Shown piece after piece: positions 35,550-46,238 of a DNA stretch of 64,000 nt. Source of the DNA: Anabaena sp. PCC 7108 (GTDB taxonomy: Bacteria > Cyanobacteriota > Cyanobacteriia > Cyanobacteriales > Nostocaceae). Both the position numbers and the translations under genes were made by a program. Position 1 is the first letter of the stretch. Each line of letters starts with the position of its first letter. A model generated the notes under the pieces. The model saw only the letters and a program-made list of their open reading frames with translations, did no database searches and was not told where the DNA came from. Location: contig NZ_KB235896.1 of assembly GCF_000332135.1 (NCBI RefSeq), forward strand, positions 1,213,465 through 1,277,464. Reading direction: 5' to 3'.

Positions 35550-36755
35550 TCAAAATTTAAGCATTGATTTTATGACAGTATAAGCAACTCCCCAAAATAG
35601 AATACTTAAAGGTACACCAATCATCATGCCAGCAATTGCCCAGCCTCTCTGATGATCTTTAAAATGTTGAATACTTCGCCAGTGCCTACTTTTCCAAGCC
35701 CATTCATTACCTTTTGCGCCTAGAGCGATTGTCATTACCCAGCCAATCTGCGGGATAAAACATACTAATCCATATAGCCAAACATAATTAGGCCAAATCC
35801 ATAACCAAGGCATCAAAAATGCGCCCCAATTCCAACCCAGAATTTCTTCTGGAACCTTTACTGAACTATTAAAAGTACCACACCCAGAATTATTGATAAA
35901 TTCTTTTGTGCGTAAAGATTGATCTTCTTTTTCTGCTTTTTTAACAACTTGACCAGATTTGAGAACATCCAGGGCTTGACTGGCACTAGTAAAGCGTTGT
36001 TCTGGTGCAGGTTCTGTCAACTTTTCCAGCCAATTCACAAAATATTGACTGAGACTAACTTGGTTTGCAAATTGTAACCGTAAATCTTTCTGAGGTAAAT
36101 CTGCTGGAGCAAGACCTGTTAACAAATGAATTAAAGATGCTCCTAAAGCATATAAATCTGATGCTGGAACTGCCCGACCGCCAAATTGTTCTATAGGTGC
36201 ATAACCATAAGTACCGACAACGGTAAAAGTCACACCTTCTTTAGCGGCTTTATCTTGAACTGCACCAAAATCAACTAAATAAATTTGATTATCTTCACCC
36301 CAAATTAAATTACTGGGTTTAATATCTCGGTGCAAAACACCTGGATTTAATTCATGTAAATAGGTGAGAATTTTTAAAACCTGAACAGCAATTTTCCGAG
36401 TTTGGTTTTCAGTAAATCTTCCTCCAGCAACCAGTTTTTCCTTGAGTGATTCACCAGGAATATATTCTTGGACTAAGCCAAACCAGAGACTGCGGTCATC
36501 CATGCAAAAATAGTCAATATACTGGGGAATGCGGGGATGATTTAGTTGTTTAAGAATCTGCGCTTCTCGCTCAAAGAGTTTGAGATCATCCCACTGGACA
36601 GCACCACCAAAAGCCAAGAGTTTGACCACAACTAAGGAATTTTTTTCGTCCGTAGCTTGTAAATCTTTGGCTAACCAAGTTTGGCGAATTCCATTATTAC
36701 CAAGTTGGCGTTCGATTTGATAACGTTCTTGTAAGATTTGTTCTGCTTGCAGCAT
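35550..36755 (-). CDS. serine/threonine protein kinase with membrane C-terminus
   Basis: The 401-residue protein has a Hanks-type kinase domain (about 10-270): lysine in SLVVVKLLAF, catalytic loop GVLHRDIKPSNLIWG, DFG motif LVDFGAVQDKA, and YGYAPIEQFGGRAVPASDLYALG. The glycine-rich loop is weak (LGNNGIRQTW). Residues about 300-401 hold an WNWGAFLMPWLW motif and three hydrophobic segments like DUF2628/TM2-type membrane modules. It is a membrane-tethered kinase with unknown target. Confidence 0.9.
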   Translation of the reverse strand: MLQAEQILQERYQIERQLGNNGIRQTWLAKDLQATDEKNSLVVVKLLAFGGAVQWDDLKLFEREAQILKQLNHPRIPQYIDYFCMDDRSLWFGLVQEYIPGESLKEKLVAGGRFTENQTRKIAVQVLKILTYLHELNPGVLHRDIKPSNLIWGEDNQIYLVDFGAVQDKAAKEGVTFTVVGTYGYAPIEQFGGRAVPASDLYALGASLIHLLTGLAPADLPQKDLRLQFANQVSLSQYFVNWLEKLTEPAPEQRFTSASQALDVLKSGQVVKKAEKEDQSLRTKEFINNSGCGTFNSSVKVPEEILGWNWGAFLMPWLWIWPNYVWLYGLVCFIPQIGWVMTIALGAKGNEWAWKSRHWRSIQHFKDHQRGWAIAGMMIGVPLSILFWGVAYTVIKSMLKF

Positions 36756-36847
36756 CTAGCACCTGCTGGCAATTTACATTCTGAGTATTCCCATACTATT
36801 CCAGGATACTCAAAAAATATGAAAAGAGGCAGGGGGCAGGACGAGAA

Positions 36848-36905
36848 CTCATTACTCATTACTCATTACTCATTACTCATTACTCATGACTCAGCACTCA
36901 TTACT
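36848..36905. repeat. ACTCATT heptamer tandem repeat
   Basis: About eight copies of ACTCATT (some changed to ACTCATG, CAGCACTCATT) lie between the kinase and hybrid sensor genes. Confidence 0.85.
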
Positions 36906-36910
36906 CAGAT

Positions 36911-39595
36911 TTAGGTTCTTCCAGCCAAATTAGCAACGACGACTGCTAACTCAGCGGGATTGACAGGCTTGGGAATATGTAACTGAAACCCAGCTAACAA
37001 AGCTTGAGTGCGGTCTTCTGTCCTGGCGTAGGCTGTCAACGCTACTGCGGGAATCCGTCCTCCTTCTTCAATAGAAAGGGTTCTAATTTTACGGATTAGT
37101 GTATAGCCGTCTTCTTGAGGCATCCCAATATCACTAACTAATATATCTGGATGGAATGTTCCTAAAGCTGTCATGGCTTCCATAGCAGAAGCAACTGCCA
37201 TAACTTGAGCGCCATATTGTCCTAAAATTGTGGTGAGCAAGTGACGAGCGTCTGCTTCATCATCGACTACCAGCACCCGTAAATCTGCCAAGATAGGAAA
37301 CTGCTGATTAGCATAGGTATCCCTGGCAATAGATAACTCTGGCTGTGGTGTATCGTAGTTGATAGAGACAACTTTCATGGGTAAATTGACAATAAATGTC
37401 GTCCCCTGTTCAATGCCTTGGCTGATGACTGAAACTGTTCCCCCGTGCAGTTCTACCAAGTGGCGGACGATCGCTAATCCTAATCCTAATCCACCATGTG
37501 ATCGCGTAGTTGAGCTATCTGCTTGACGAAAGCGCTCAAATACATAAGGTAGAAACTCAGGAGAAATTCCGCTACCAGTATCACTAACTCGGATTTGCAC
37601 GCGGGAGTTAATCCGCTCTAGTTGTACCTCAACTCTGCCTCTTTTAGGTGTGAACTTGACAGCGTTGGAGAGCAAATTCCATACTATTTGTTGCAAGCGG
37701 TTAGCATCGCCCATCACTATCCCTACCGCTGAGTCCTCTTGAAAATCAAGGCTAATTTCTTTCGCGTCAGCAGCTGGACGCACGGTGTCGATAGCCGCTT
37801 CCACCACGGGTACAAGCTCCACGGGACGGAGATTAAGCTGAAGTTTGCCGCGAATAATCCGCGAAACATCCAAAACATCTTCTATTAACTGTGCTAAAGC
37901 GTGGCTATTGCGATCAATAGTTTCCAATGCCCTAGCAGTGGTATTTTCGTCAAATTTGCGGCTTCTTAGTAGCTGAGTCCAGCCTAGCATGGCATTAAGA
38001 GGGGTGCGAAGTTCATGGGAGAGTGTCGCTAAAAACTCATCTTTGATTCGGTTTACGGCTTCTGCTTCAGCCCTTGCTGCTTGTTCACGTTCTAGTAATT
38101 TTTCCCGTTCTTGCTCTGCCAGCTTGCGCTCGGTAATGTCAATCATAAATCCATGCAGTAGCTGAGGTCTGTTTTCATCCCGCAGGACATTCACAATTTC
38201 ATATAACCACACTATTCTGCCATCAGCTGCCAACATTCTATATTCAAATTCGTAATTATCCAGTGACAGCGAACAGTTAAGAAAATATTGGATTGCCGAC
38301 TCTTGATCTTCTGGGTAGATGTGTTCTGCCCAAAAATTTTCTTTATACCAATTAGTTAAGGAATAGCCGAGAATCTCTTCAGTTTGTGGGCCAACATAGG
38401 TAAAATTTCCCGTATTTGGATCTGCTTCCCAAGGAATTACCCGCACTTTTTCTGTGAGTTTGCGAAACCGTTCTTCGCTTTGCTTAAGAGCAACTTCTGC
38501 TTGCTTTTGTTCTGTAATATCTCTAATCAAGGCTACAAACCCTTCCACATCACCCTGCTGATTGAATTGAGGCACGTATGTAACATTTGTATAATGGTTT
38601 ATTCCATCTTTGTTCTTTAGTTTAGCTTCGTAGGTTACTTGCTCTCCTGACAATACTGTTTCTACATGAGGAGATATGGACTGATAAACAGAATCACCGA
38701 GGATTTCTTTGAGGTGTTTGCCATACATTTGTGAGGCGGAAATATCAAACCATTCTTCATATTTTTTATTATTAAAGCGATAGCGCTGTTGAGCATCAAC
38801 ATAAGAAATTTGCGCGGGCAGAGCATTTGTAATCACGCGTAGTTGTTCTTCTCTTTGGCGCAGAGACTCTTCTATCTTTTTGCGATCGCTTAAATCTAAA
38901 ACGAAACCAATTACTTGTTTTGAATTATTTTCTAATAAAGCTAAACCTAATAAAATATTAACGCGACTACCATCTTTACAGATATATTGTTTCTCAAAAG
39001 GTTGACATACTCCTGTTTTTTTGATTTGCTGTGCCATGCGATTGCTTTTTTCCAAATATTCTGGAGGTGTCATTTCTCTCCACCGTAATTTTCCTGTTAG
39101 TAAATCCTCTTGTGTATAACCTACCATCTTTAAAAAGGCATCATTTGCTTCTAAAATTTTGCCGTTCATATCGGCTAGAATCACCCCGATGATGTTAGAA
39201 GTTTTCAAGCGTCTGAATTTAGACTCACTCTCTGCTGTCTGCTTTATACTTATTTCTAAATGCTGTTTAGCATTACGTAGCTCAGAGTTCATCCAAGAAA
39301 TAAATATTGATATTAGAATAAACAAAGTTAAGCGGAGTATGCTGCTTGGATGATCAATATAAAAAGAAAATGTGGGATTAAGAAAAAAGTAGCTAACCAC
39401 CAAACTAGATAAAGCAGTAGCAAATAATCCTGGTTGAATTCCACCATACCAAGTACTGAATGCTACAGATGCAAAAAATGGCATAAAAGTGGTTGACATT
39501 AACAGTGGCTTCAGCATCAGTGTTAGTATAAAAGCAATACCAACAGATGCAAATGCCACAGCATAGTTTGATAGAAGGAAAGATATTCCTTTCAA
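36911..39595 (-). CDS. membrane hybrid histidine kinase with PAS domains and receiver
   Basis: The 894-residue protein begins with a DUF4118/KdpD-like membrane region (about 8-105, four helices). Three PAS/PAC units follow at about 125-240, 245-365 and 370-490. The HisKA phosphoacceptor is in [19 protein letters not shown] (about 527-545), then the ATPase domain with N box [19 protein letters not shown] and G boxes ISDTGSGI-like and [12 protein letters not shown] receiver domain ends the protein ([16 protein letters not shown], phosphoacceptor D in ILVSDIGMP). The input signal is unknown. No separate regulator gene is adjacent. Confidence 0.93.
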   Translation of the reverse strand: MKGISFLLSNYAVAFASVGIAFILTLMLKPLLMSTTFMPFFASVAFSTWYGGIQPGLFATALSSLVVSYFFLNPTFSFYIDHPSSILRLTLFILISIFISWMNSELRNAKQHLEISIKQTAESESKFRRLKTSNIIGVILADMNGKILEANDAFLKMVGYTQEDLLTGKLRWREMTPPEYLEKSNRMAQQIKKTGVCQPFEKQYICKDGSRVNILLGLALLENNSKQVIGFVLDLSDRKKIEESLRQREEQLRVITNALPAQISYVDAQQRYRFNNKKYEEWFDISASQMYGKHLKEILGDSVYQSISPHVETVLSGEQVTYEAKLKNKDGINHYTNVTYVPQFNQQGDVEGFVALIRDITEQKQAEVALKQSEERFRKLTEKVRVIPWEADPNTGNFTYVGPQTEEILGYSLTNWYKENFWAEHIYPEDQESAIQYFLNCSLSLDNYEFEYRMLAADGRIVWLYEIVNVLRDENRPQLLHGFMIDITERKLAEQEREKLLEREQAARAEAEAVNRIKDEFLATLSHELRTPLNAMLGWTQLLRSRKFDENTTARALETIDRNSHALAQLIEDVLDVSRIIRGKLQLNLRPVELVPVVEAAIDTVRPAADAKEISLDFQEDSAVGIVMGDANRLQQIVWNLLSNAVKFTPKRGRVEVQLERINSRVQIRVSDTGSGISPEFLPYVFERFRQADSSTTRSHGGLGLGLAIVRHLVELHGGTVSVISQGIEQGTTFIVNLPMKVVSINYDTPQPELSIARDTYANQQFPILADLRVLVVDDEADARHLLTTILGQYGAQVMAVASAMEAMTALGTFHPDILVSDIGMPQEDGYTLIRKIRTLSIEEGGRIPAVALTAYARTEDRTQALLAGFQLHIPKPVNPAELAVVVANLAGRT

Positions 39596-39763
39596 TATGG
39601 CTTCTCCTTTGGTGCAGAGAGCTACTGAGATTTGTATCCAAATTTAGCTAGACACATTAATAGCCCCAGCATTATTATGCAACGGGCAAATACAAGAACA
39701 ACAGTTACTGACTATGAATCTATCTAAAGTAGTACAATTATGTGAATTATGTGCGAAAGTTTG

Positions 39764-41065
39764 TTAATTTTTAACTTTGATTCCTTGCAGTAAATATGTA
39801 ATCATTTCCCCTTTACCTTTAACTTTAATTAAACCGCGTTTTTCCAATAAATACTGGTCTTTTAATAGATGATAACTAGCTTCACAAACCTGGATACTAC
39901 CTGCTATACCATGAGATTCCATTCTACTGGCAGTATTCACAGTATCTCCCCAAAGATCATAGGCAAATTTCTTTAAACCAATCACCCCTGCTACTACTGG
40001 CCCTGTACTAATACCTATGCGAATCCGAAATGATTGATTTTGTTCTTCGTTGAATTGAGTTACAGCTTGTTGCATATCTAATGCCATGTTAGCTATGGCT
40101 ATGGCATGATCGCTACGATGATTTGGTAAACCAGCAACTGCCATATAAGCATCACCAATTGTCTTGATTTTTTCTACTCCATGCAGTTCTGCTAACTCAT
40201 CAAATAAACAAAATATTGTGTTTAATAATTCGACTAATTGTGGCGGCGGGGTGTGAATAGAAAGCTCTGTAAATCCCACAATATCAGCGAATAAAACCGT
40301 GACTTCCAGAAAGCTATCGGCAATAGTAGTATGTTCCTGTTTTAATTGTTCTGCAATCACCCGTGGTAAGATATTTAAAATTAGTTTTTCTGACTGTTGT
40401 TGAGCTATTTCTAGTTCTTGCCTGGCTCGAAATTCTTTTTTTCTCAGATTTTCATATAAATAAACAGAAAATACACAAATTAACCCTGTCCAAAATAAAT
40501 ATAATCCCTGCTCAATATAAAAATATAAAGGTTGCTTAAATTGAGGATTGTACAAAAAATATAATGTCAAATAGCAGATAGTTGTGCCGACCTGGGAGAT
40601 TAAATGTATTCGCCACATCACGGGAACCATAGTTGCTTGGGTGAGAAACATCAGATTCCAAAGATTAGTGAACGGCTCTACATAATTCAAGAGTAAAGCC
40701 GTATCAATTTGTACGGCGCAAGTTACAGACCAGCATAAACTCAAAAGAATTAAATGTGGGTAACGACGACCCAGAGATGTTCGGCATAAAAACCAACAAA
40801 TAAAAATAAAAAATTCAGTTAACAACCCAATTTTCAAAGCCAGTATTTTCTCTCCTGGTTGGTTATTTACCCAGAGAAAATATGCCATTAGGGTTAAGCC
40901 TACAAGCAACATGATTTTTGTTTGCAATTGTAGGCGTTTGATCATGAACCGCTGTCGCTGTTCTCTGTAAGATTCTACAGCGCTTACATCTATGTGCCAG
41001 TCGGATATCTCTGGGGTAAAGAGTGCGTCTAGGTGGGTTTTGCCAAAATCTCTTTTGGGAATCAT
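39764..41065 (-). CDS. class III adenylate/guanylate cyclase, membrane-bound
   Basis: The 433-residue protein has about six membrane helices (residues 45-210) and a class III cyclase domain (about 240-430). The first metal-binding aspartate is in VTVLFADIVGFTELS, the second in KIKTIGDAYMAVAGLP, and IRIGISTGPVVAGVIG and YDLWGDTVNTASRMES follow. The KTIGD lysine and WGDTVN aspartate are expected in adenylate cyclases. It makes cAMP most likely. The short spacer to the downstream sensor gene and same strand allow joint transcription. Confidence 0.92.
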   Translation of the reverse strand: MIPKRDFGKTHLDALFTPEISDWHIDVSAVESYREQRQRFMIKRLQLQTKIMLLVGLTLMAYFLWVNNQPGEKILALKIGLLTEFFIFICWFLCRTSLGRRYPHLILLSLCWSVTCAVQIDTALLLNYVEPFTNLWNLMFLTQATMVPVMWRIHLISQVGTTICYLTLYFLYNPQFKQPLYFYIEQGLYLFWTGLICVFSVYLYENLRKKEFRARQELEIAQQQSEKLILNILPRVIAEQLKQEHTTIADSFLEVTVLFADIVGFTELSIHTPPPQLVELLNTIFCLFDELAELHGVEKIKTIGDAYMAVAGLPNHRSDHAIAIANMALDMQQAVTQFNEEQNQSFRIRIGISTGPVVAGVIGLKKFAYDLWGDTVNTASRMESHGIAGSIQVCEASYHLLKDQYLLEKRGLIKVKGKGEMITYLLQGIKVKN

Positions 41066-41118
41066 GCGCTTTTTGGGTTATTAGTAGTTAAATGTCAACG
41101 AGTAGGGAGAAAACCTAG

Positions 41119-42861
41119 ATGGGTCGCAACCCCACTTTAACTTTTGATCGTGGCACGTTAATTTTACACCCACCGCCACGCAGCAAAGCTTGGATAGATT
41201 ATGCGACATGGGATGATAGAATTGAAAAATTTCGCATTCCGGCAATTAGATATCGCTGTGTAGTCGAAGCAATGCAAGCTGATGAAACCAACTTTATCGA
41301 TGAGGCTAAGGGATTTTATCCCCTAGAGTTGGTTCCCAGTTTAGAAATGACACCCTATCCCCATCAGAGTGAGGCTTTAGCAGCTTGGAAACTAGCGGGA
41401 AGACAGGGAGTAGTGGTGCTGCCCACGGCGGCAGGTAAGACTTATTTGGCACAAATGGCGATGCAAGCAACACCGCGCACGACGTTGATTGTGGTGCCGA
41501 CTTTGGATTTGATGCATCAGTGGTATGCACATCTAACGGCGGCGTTTCCTGATGCTGAATTGGGGTTGCTGGGAGGTGGTTCACGGGATAAAACACCGAT
41601 TTTGGTTGCTACTTATGATAGTGCTGCTATTCATGCGGAAAGTTTGGGTAATAAATATGCTTTGATTATCTTTGATGAATGTCACCATTTACCGACAGAT
41701 TTTAATCGGGTAATTGCTGAATATGCGATCGCACCTTATAGACTAGGATTATCTGCGACACCAGAACGCACCGATGGCAAACACGCTGATTTAAACATCC
41801 TCATTGGTAGAGAAGTTTACCGCAAACGTGCTGAAGAGTTAGCGGGTAAGGCTTTAGCAGAACATCAAATTGTGCAAATTAAGGTTAAGTTATCTCAACT
41901 TGAGCGCGAAAGGTATAACAATTTAATTCAAACCCGCAATGATTTTTTGAAACAATCGCGGATTTCTTTGGGAAGTTTGCAAGGTTGGCAGACTTTTGTC
42001 CAAATGAGTGCGCGATCACAAATCGGCCGCAGGGCAATGTTAGCACATCGTCAAGCCAAAGAAATCGCTCTGGGGACTGATGGTAAATTAAGAATTCTGT
42101 CTGATTTATTAGCTGAACATTTCCCAGCCCACATTTTGATTTTTACTGCTGATAATGCTACGGTTTATCGCATTTCCCAAGATTTGCTAATTCCGGCTAT
42201 TACTCATCAAACTCCTGTGAAAGAAAGACATCAAATTCTCACTAAGTTTAAGGAGGGAGAATATAATACTTTGGTGGCTTCTCATGTGTTAAATGAAGGG
42301 GTTGATGTTCCTGCGGCTTCGATAGCAATTATTTTGTCGGGAACCGGTTCTGCTAGGGAGTATATTCAGCGTTTGGGTAGGGTTTTACGTAAGGGAAATA
42401 TTGAAAATAAACAAGCGATTTTATATGAAGTCGTGGCTGAAGATACTAGTGAGGAGGGAACTTCGGCTAGAAGACGAGGGGAAAGAGGTAATGAACCGCG
42501 AAGAAGCGAAGTACGCGAAGATAAGAATGAGAAGGAAGAGATGAAGGGACGCGGTGACGCGGTGACGCGGGGACACGGTGAGGAGGAGATGAAGGGACGC
42601 GGTGACGCGGTGACGCGGGGACGCGGTGAGGAAGATATGAAGGAAGAGAAGAAGAAGAAGAAGGAAGATAACAAGCAGGAAGATAAGAAGGAGAAGAGAG
42701 GGAATTTAAAGGTTGTTTATGGGGGTGGGATGGAAAAAAGTGCTAAGGCTGCTGAACAGTTAGAAATTAATTATTCAACTCAGAAGAAAGATGTTACCAA
42801 CGGAGTTATTGATTCATCGTCAAAACGGGGAGGAAATTATCCCGAAAAGACTGAAACTTGA
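41119..42861 (+). CDS. XPB-type DNA helicase
   Basis: The 580-residue superfamily 2 helicase has Walker A VVLPTAAGKTYLA, the DECH-type box IIFDECHHLP, motif III LGLSATPERTDG and motif VI YIQRLGRVLRKG. It is the bacterial/archaeal XPB type that pairs with Bax1. Residues about 450-540 are highly charged low-complexity sequence encoded by GACGCGGTGACGCGG-type hexamer repeats (42540-42640), probably inserted after the helicase core. The gene overlaps the bax1-like gene by 71 bases, ensuring coupled expression. Confidence 0.9.
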   Translation: MGRNPTLTFDRGTLILHPPPRSKAWIDYATWDDRIEKFRIPAIRYRCVVEAMQADETNFIDEAKGFYPLELVPSLEMTPYPHQSEALAAWKLAGRQGVVVLPTAAGKTYLAQMAMQATPRTTLIVVPTLDLMHQWYAHLTAAFPDAELGLLGGGSRDKTPILVATYDSAAIHAESLGNKYALIIFDECHHLPTDFNRVIAEYAIAPYRLGLSATPERTDGKHADLNILIGREVYRKRAEELAGKALAEHQIVQIKVKLSQLERERYNNLIQTRNDFLKQSRISLGSLQGWQTFVQMSARSQIGRRAMLAHRQAKEIALGTDGKLRILSDLLAEHFPAHILIFTADNATVYRISQDLLIPAITHQTPVKERHQILTKFKEGEYNTLVASHVLNEGVDVPAASIAIILSGTGSAREYIQRLGRVLRKGNIENKQAILYEVVAEDTSEEGTSARRRGERGNEPRRSEVREDKNEKEEMKGRGDAVTRGHGEEEMKGRGDAVTRGRGEEDMKEEKKKKKEDNKQEDKKEKRGNLKVVYGGGMEKSAKAAEQLEINYSTQKKDVTNGVIDSSSKRGGNYPEKTET

Positions 42862-44011
42862 TCAGAAGCATTTGCAGTTGGGGAATGATTTAATTAGTTT
42901 TTTTCAGGAGGCTGTTGGGAAAACTCAAGGATTACTTGAGCGTCAATTAACGGATTTTGAAGGTGATACGACTGATTATCGAATGAAGCGCGGTTTGGCT
43001 TATATTCTCAAAAGCAGTTTCTGCACTTTTGAAGTTGTTAGTCCTCTGGAACCTCCCATGTTAAGGGAACGGGTTTTTTCTTTGGCTGCAAAATCTTTTC
43101 CTAGTCGAGAAGCAACGGAAGTTACTTTAAAGAAAGTGGCTGATGAATTGAGTCAGGAATTACAGCAGGAAGTTTTACCTATTCAAGTGCGTGATGGTCT
43201 TTATGCTGATTTGTCTGAAAATAAAATCTTAACTGCTTTTGATGCGCCTAAATCAGAAGATTTATTACATCGCTATAATTTATCTCAGGTGCAAGGTGTT
43301 TTTTATAAAGCCAGTCAGTTGATATTAAATGCTCATCGCAATGTTCCTGGAGAATATAAGTTGTTATTTCGTTATTTGAAGTTGTTTCAATTAATGGCTT
43401 ATATTGAAGGTGATGCTGATCATGGGTTTACAATTAGCATTGATGGACCAACAAGTTTATTTACTCCTAGTACTCGTTATGGTTTATCAATAGCTAAAAT
43501 GATTCCGGCTTTACTTCATGTCACAAAATGGAGTTTAGCTGCAACTTTGCAAACACGAGATTTTTATACAAATGAATGGAAAATCGGCAGGTTTACTCTC
43601 AATTCTGAATGCGGTTTAGTCTCTCACTATCCACCTGGTAAGCCTTATGATAGTATGTTGGAACAGTCTTTTGCTGATAAATGGGATGGGTTAAAAAGTG
43701 GTTGGATTTTAGAGCGAGAAGTTGATTTAATTCCTATTCCTGGAAGTGTGATGATTCCCGATTTTCGTCTTGTTCATCCTGATGGGAGAAGTTTTTTATT
43801 AGAAATTGTCGGTTATTGGCGACCAGAATATTTACAAAAAAAGTTTTCTCAGGTGCGGCGCGCAAATTGTGATAATTTGATTTTGGCAATTTCGGAAAGA
43901 TTAAATTTAGAAAAAGCCGGTGTTAAATTAGATGATGTCCCTGCGAAAATTATTTGGTTTAAAGAAAAGTTATTACCAAAATCTGTGTTAGCTGTGATTA
44001 ATGAAGAATAA
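42791..44011 (+). CDS. Bax1-like nuclease (DUF790)
   Basis: The 406-residue protein belongs to DUF790, the family of archaeal Bax1, an endonuclease that binds XPB and cleaves the helicase's DNA substrate. A PD-(D/E)XK nuclease core lies at the C-terminus (about 290-375): MLEQSFADKWDGL, VMIPDFRLVHPDGRSFLLEIVGYW and YLQKKFSQVRRA. The start at 42791 (MLPTELLIHRQNGEEIIPKR) fits the family N-terminus and lies inside the helicase gene. Together they are predicted to form a helicase-nuclease for DNA repair. Confidence 0.88.
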   Translation: MLPTELLIHRQNGEEIIPKRLKLDQKHLQLGNDLISFFQEAVGKTQGLLERQLTDFEGDTTDYRMKRGLAYILKSSFCTFEVVSPLEPPMLRERVFSLAAKSFPSREATEVTLKKVADELSQELQQEVLPIQVRDGLYADLSENKILTAFDAPKSEDLLHRYNLSQVQGVFYKASQLILNAHRNVPGEYKLLFRYLKLFQLMAYIEGDADHGFTISIDGPTSLFTPSTRYGLSIAKMIPALLHVTKWSLAATLQTRDFYTNEWKIGRFTLNSECGLVSHYPPGKPYDSMLEQSFADKWDGLKSGWILEREVDLIPIPGSVMIPDFRLVHPDGRSFLLEIVGYWRPEYLQKKFSQVRRANCDNLILAISERLNLEKAGVKLDDVPAKIIWFKEKLLPKSVLAVINEE

Positions 44012-44186
44012 ATTAAGTTACGTAAAAACAGTAATAGTATTTATGAATATAATTTATATTAGTTAATAATTTTATGTGTATATAAATACAAATCTATCCA
44101 AGGTATGATTTATAATCATCAGCAGTCAGAATATCTTTCTGATCAGATAAATTTACATCCTGTTAATAAAAAATTGGATAAAATCC

Positions 44187-44546
44187 ATGCAAGCAAAAAT
44201 TACTTTTACATTAGGAATTATATCTGCTCTTTTAAGTGTAGATCAGGCGGTATATGCACAGTCAAATTTAGCACAACCTCAGCCAGGAAGTTTTACTTTA
44301 AGTGGTGAGTCGTTACTTAATATTGATTACCGTAGCGCCCAAAATGACTTTGGTAGATTTTTTAACCAACAAAATCCCGGAAATACATCTAAAAATCCCA
44401 GTCAGCAAAACCTCATTTATGAGGAATTACCATTGGGTGAGTCAATATCCATACCAAGTAATGCGATTTTTCTCCAACCAGCAAATCAAACTATTAACGG
44501 TAATGATGGCTTACAACTACAGTTAGATGTGAGTGATGATCAATAA
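44187..44546 (+). CDS. small secreted hypothetical protein
   Basis: The 119-residue protein starts with a signal peptide (MQAKITFTLGIISALLSVDQ, cleavage after VYA). The rest is polar, rich in asparagine, glutamine and serine, without cysteine. I do not recognise the family. It lies 100 bases before the phosphatase gene, separated by a possible terminator. Confidence 0.6.
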   Translation: MQAKITFTLGIISALLSVDQAVYAQSNLAQPQPGSFTLSGESLLNIDYRSAQNDFGRFFNQQNPGNTSKNPSQQNLIYEELPLGESISIPSNAIFLQPANQTINGNDGLQLQLDVSDDQ

Positions 44547-44548
44547 TC

Positions 44549-44580
44549 GCCTCCTCTGTATGGGAGGATGATTTAATTTT
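44549..44580 (+). terminator. possible Rho-independent terminator
   Basis: CCTCC (44550-44554) pairs with GGAGG (44563-44567) and is followed by an AT-rich stretch ending in TTTTT. The stem is short, so strength is uncertain. Confidence 0.4.
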
Positions 44581-44646
44581 TGAAATTGAAATATAGGACA
44601 ACATTATGGAGTAAGATTAGTCCTTTAGATAGAGGAGGGGAAAAAG

Positions 44647-45990
44647 ATGACTCGTGTCATCATTGTGCGTCATGGTCAGAGTACCTACAATACTGAGAAA
44701 CGCATCCAAGGACGAACTGATGCGTCAAGACTAACCGAAAAAGGTCGTAACGACGCTAATCAAGCGGGTAAAGCTCTCAGTAAGATTTCATTTCAGGCAA
44801 TTTATTGCAGTCCCCTCAACCGCGCCAAAACTACAGCAGAGATTATTCACAGCGAATTGGTTGAACAGTCTGCTCAAATCCAAGTTTCTGAAGAACTACT
44901 AGAAGTTGATTTGCCTTTGTGGGCAGAAATGCTGAGTAGTGATGTTAAAGAAAAGTTTCCTGAAGATTATAGCATTTGGAAAAAACGCCCCCACGAACTG
45001 CGGATGGTTGTCAATGACGCACAGGGGAGTAGAGAACATTTTCCCGTTCTGGCTTTATACGAGCAAGCACAGCAGTTTTGGCAAGAAATTTTATCTCGTC
45101 ATCAAGGGGAAAATATTCTCATTGTTGGACATAATGGTATTAATCGCGCTCTGATTAGTACAGCTTTGGGAATTCCCCCCAGTGGCTATCATGGAATACA
45201 GCAATCTAACTGTGGCATTAGTGTCTTGAATTTTAGTGGTGGTTTGGGTGAACCTGTGCAACTAGAATCAATGAATCAGACGCAGCATTTGGGAGATACT
45301 CTACCCACTTTGCGACCGAATCATCAAGGATTCCGATTATTATTAGTACGTCACGGCGAAACTGAATGGAATCGTCAAGGCCAGTTTCAAGGTCAAATTG
45401 ATGTTCCTCTCAACGATAATGGGAGACAACAAGCCGCAAAAGCTGGGGAATTTCTCAAAGATGTAAAAATTGATTTTGCTTTTAGCAGCACAATGGCGCG
45501 TCCGAAAGAAACAGCCGAAATAATTCTTAAACAGCATCCTGGCATAAATTTGGAACTACTTGAAGGTTTAAGAGAAATTAGTCACGGACTCTGGGAAGGA
45601 AAATTTGAAAAAGAAATAGAGCAAGAGTTTCCTGGAGAGTTAGAACGCTGGCGCACATTACCAGCAGAGGTACAAATGCCAGAAGGAGAAAATTTACAAC
45701 AGGTACGGGAACGTAGTGTTGCTGCTTGGCAGTCAATATTAGCAGCCGCTGAGGTAAATAAACTCCAAATCGGTTTAGTGGTAGCCCATGATGCGACTAA
45801 TAAAACCTTACTTTGTCATATTCTGGGTTTATCACTAGAAAATTTCTGGAATTTCCGCCAGGGAAATGGCGCAGTTAGCGTGATTGATTACCCCGAAGGA
45901 GCAAATGGTTTACCAGTTTTGGAAGCCATGAATATCACCAGTCACTTAAGTGGTGGTGTATTGGATAAAACGGCTGCTGGAGCATTGTAA
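44647..45990 (+). CDS. two-domain histidine phosphatase (phosphoglycerate mutase superfamily)
   Basis: The 447-residue protein contains two complete histidine-phosphatase domains. The first has catalytic VIIVRHGQSTYN (about 4-15) and the second VRHGETEWNRQGQFQGQIDVPLN (about 233-255); each has a later histidine (VGHNGINRAL and VAHDATNKTL). An AGGAGG ribosome-binding site is at 44633-44638. Such tandem proteins are common in cyanobacteria and annotated as phosphoglycerate mutase, but several single-domain relatives are phosphoserine or sugar phosphatases. Substrate unknown. Confidence 0.9.
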   Translation: MTRVIIVRHGQSTYNTEKRIQGRTDASRLTEKGRNDANQAGKALSKISFQAIYCSPLNRAKTTAEIIHSELVEQSAQIQVSEELLEVDLPLWAEMLSSDVKEKFPEDYSIWKKRPHELRMVVNDAQGSREHFPVLALYEQAQQFWQEILSRHQGENILIVGHNGINRALISTALGIPPSGYHGIQQSNCGISVLNFSGGLGEPVQLESMNQTQHLGDTLPTLRPNHQGFRLLLVRHGETEWNRQGQFQGQIDVPLNDNGRQQAAKAGEFLKDVKIDFAFSSTMARPKETAEIILKQHPGINLELLEGLREISHGLWEGKFEKEIEQEFPGELERWRTLPAEVQMPEGENLQQVRERSVAAWQSILAAAEVNKLQIGLVVAHDATNKTLLCHILGLSLENFWNFRQGNGAVSVIDYPEGANGLPVLEAMNITSHLSGGVLDKTAAGAL

Positions 45991-46238
45991 AGGTTCATTC
46001 TAAGGCTGATATCAATTCACTTAATTAAAGCTACAAATGAACCTCCGCGTCAGAGCGTCTGTCCATTGGTATAAATTTTAAAGTGAAACGGTATTAGGCT
46101 ACGCTATCAGCTGTCGTTTATTGAATTTTAGATGCTGAGATTTTTCCATTTATCCCCAATCCGAAATCTAAAATTTGCATATTGAACAAATAAAATAGAC
46201 ACACAGCTGAAGCACTCATAGGTAAAAGCTAATAGCAC

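Noticed and set aside
44105-44308. 67-codon frame before the small secreted protein
   Set aside because: It overlaps the signal-peptide gene in another frame and has no recognisable features.
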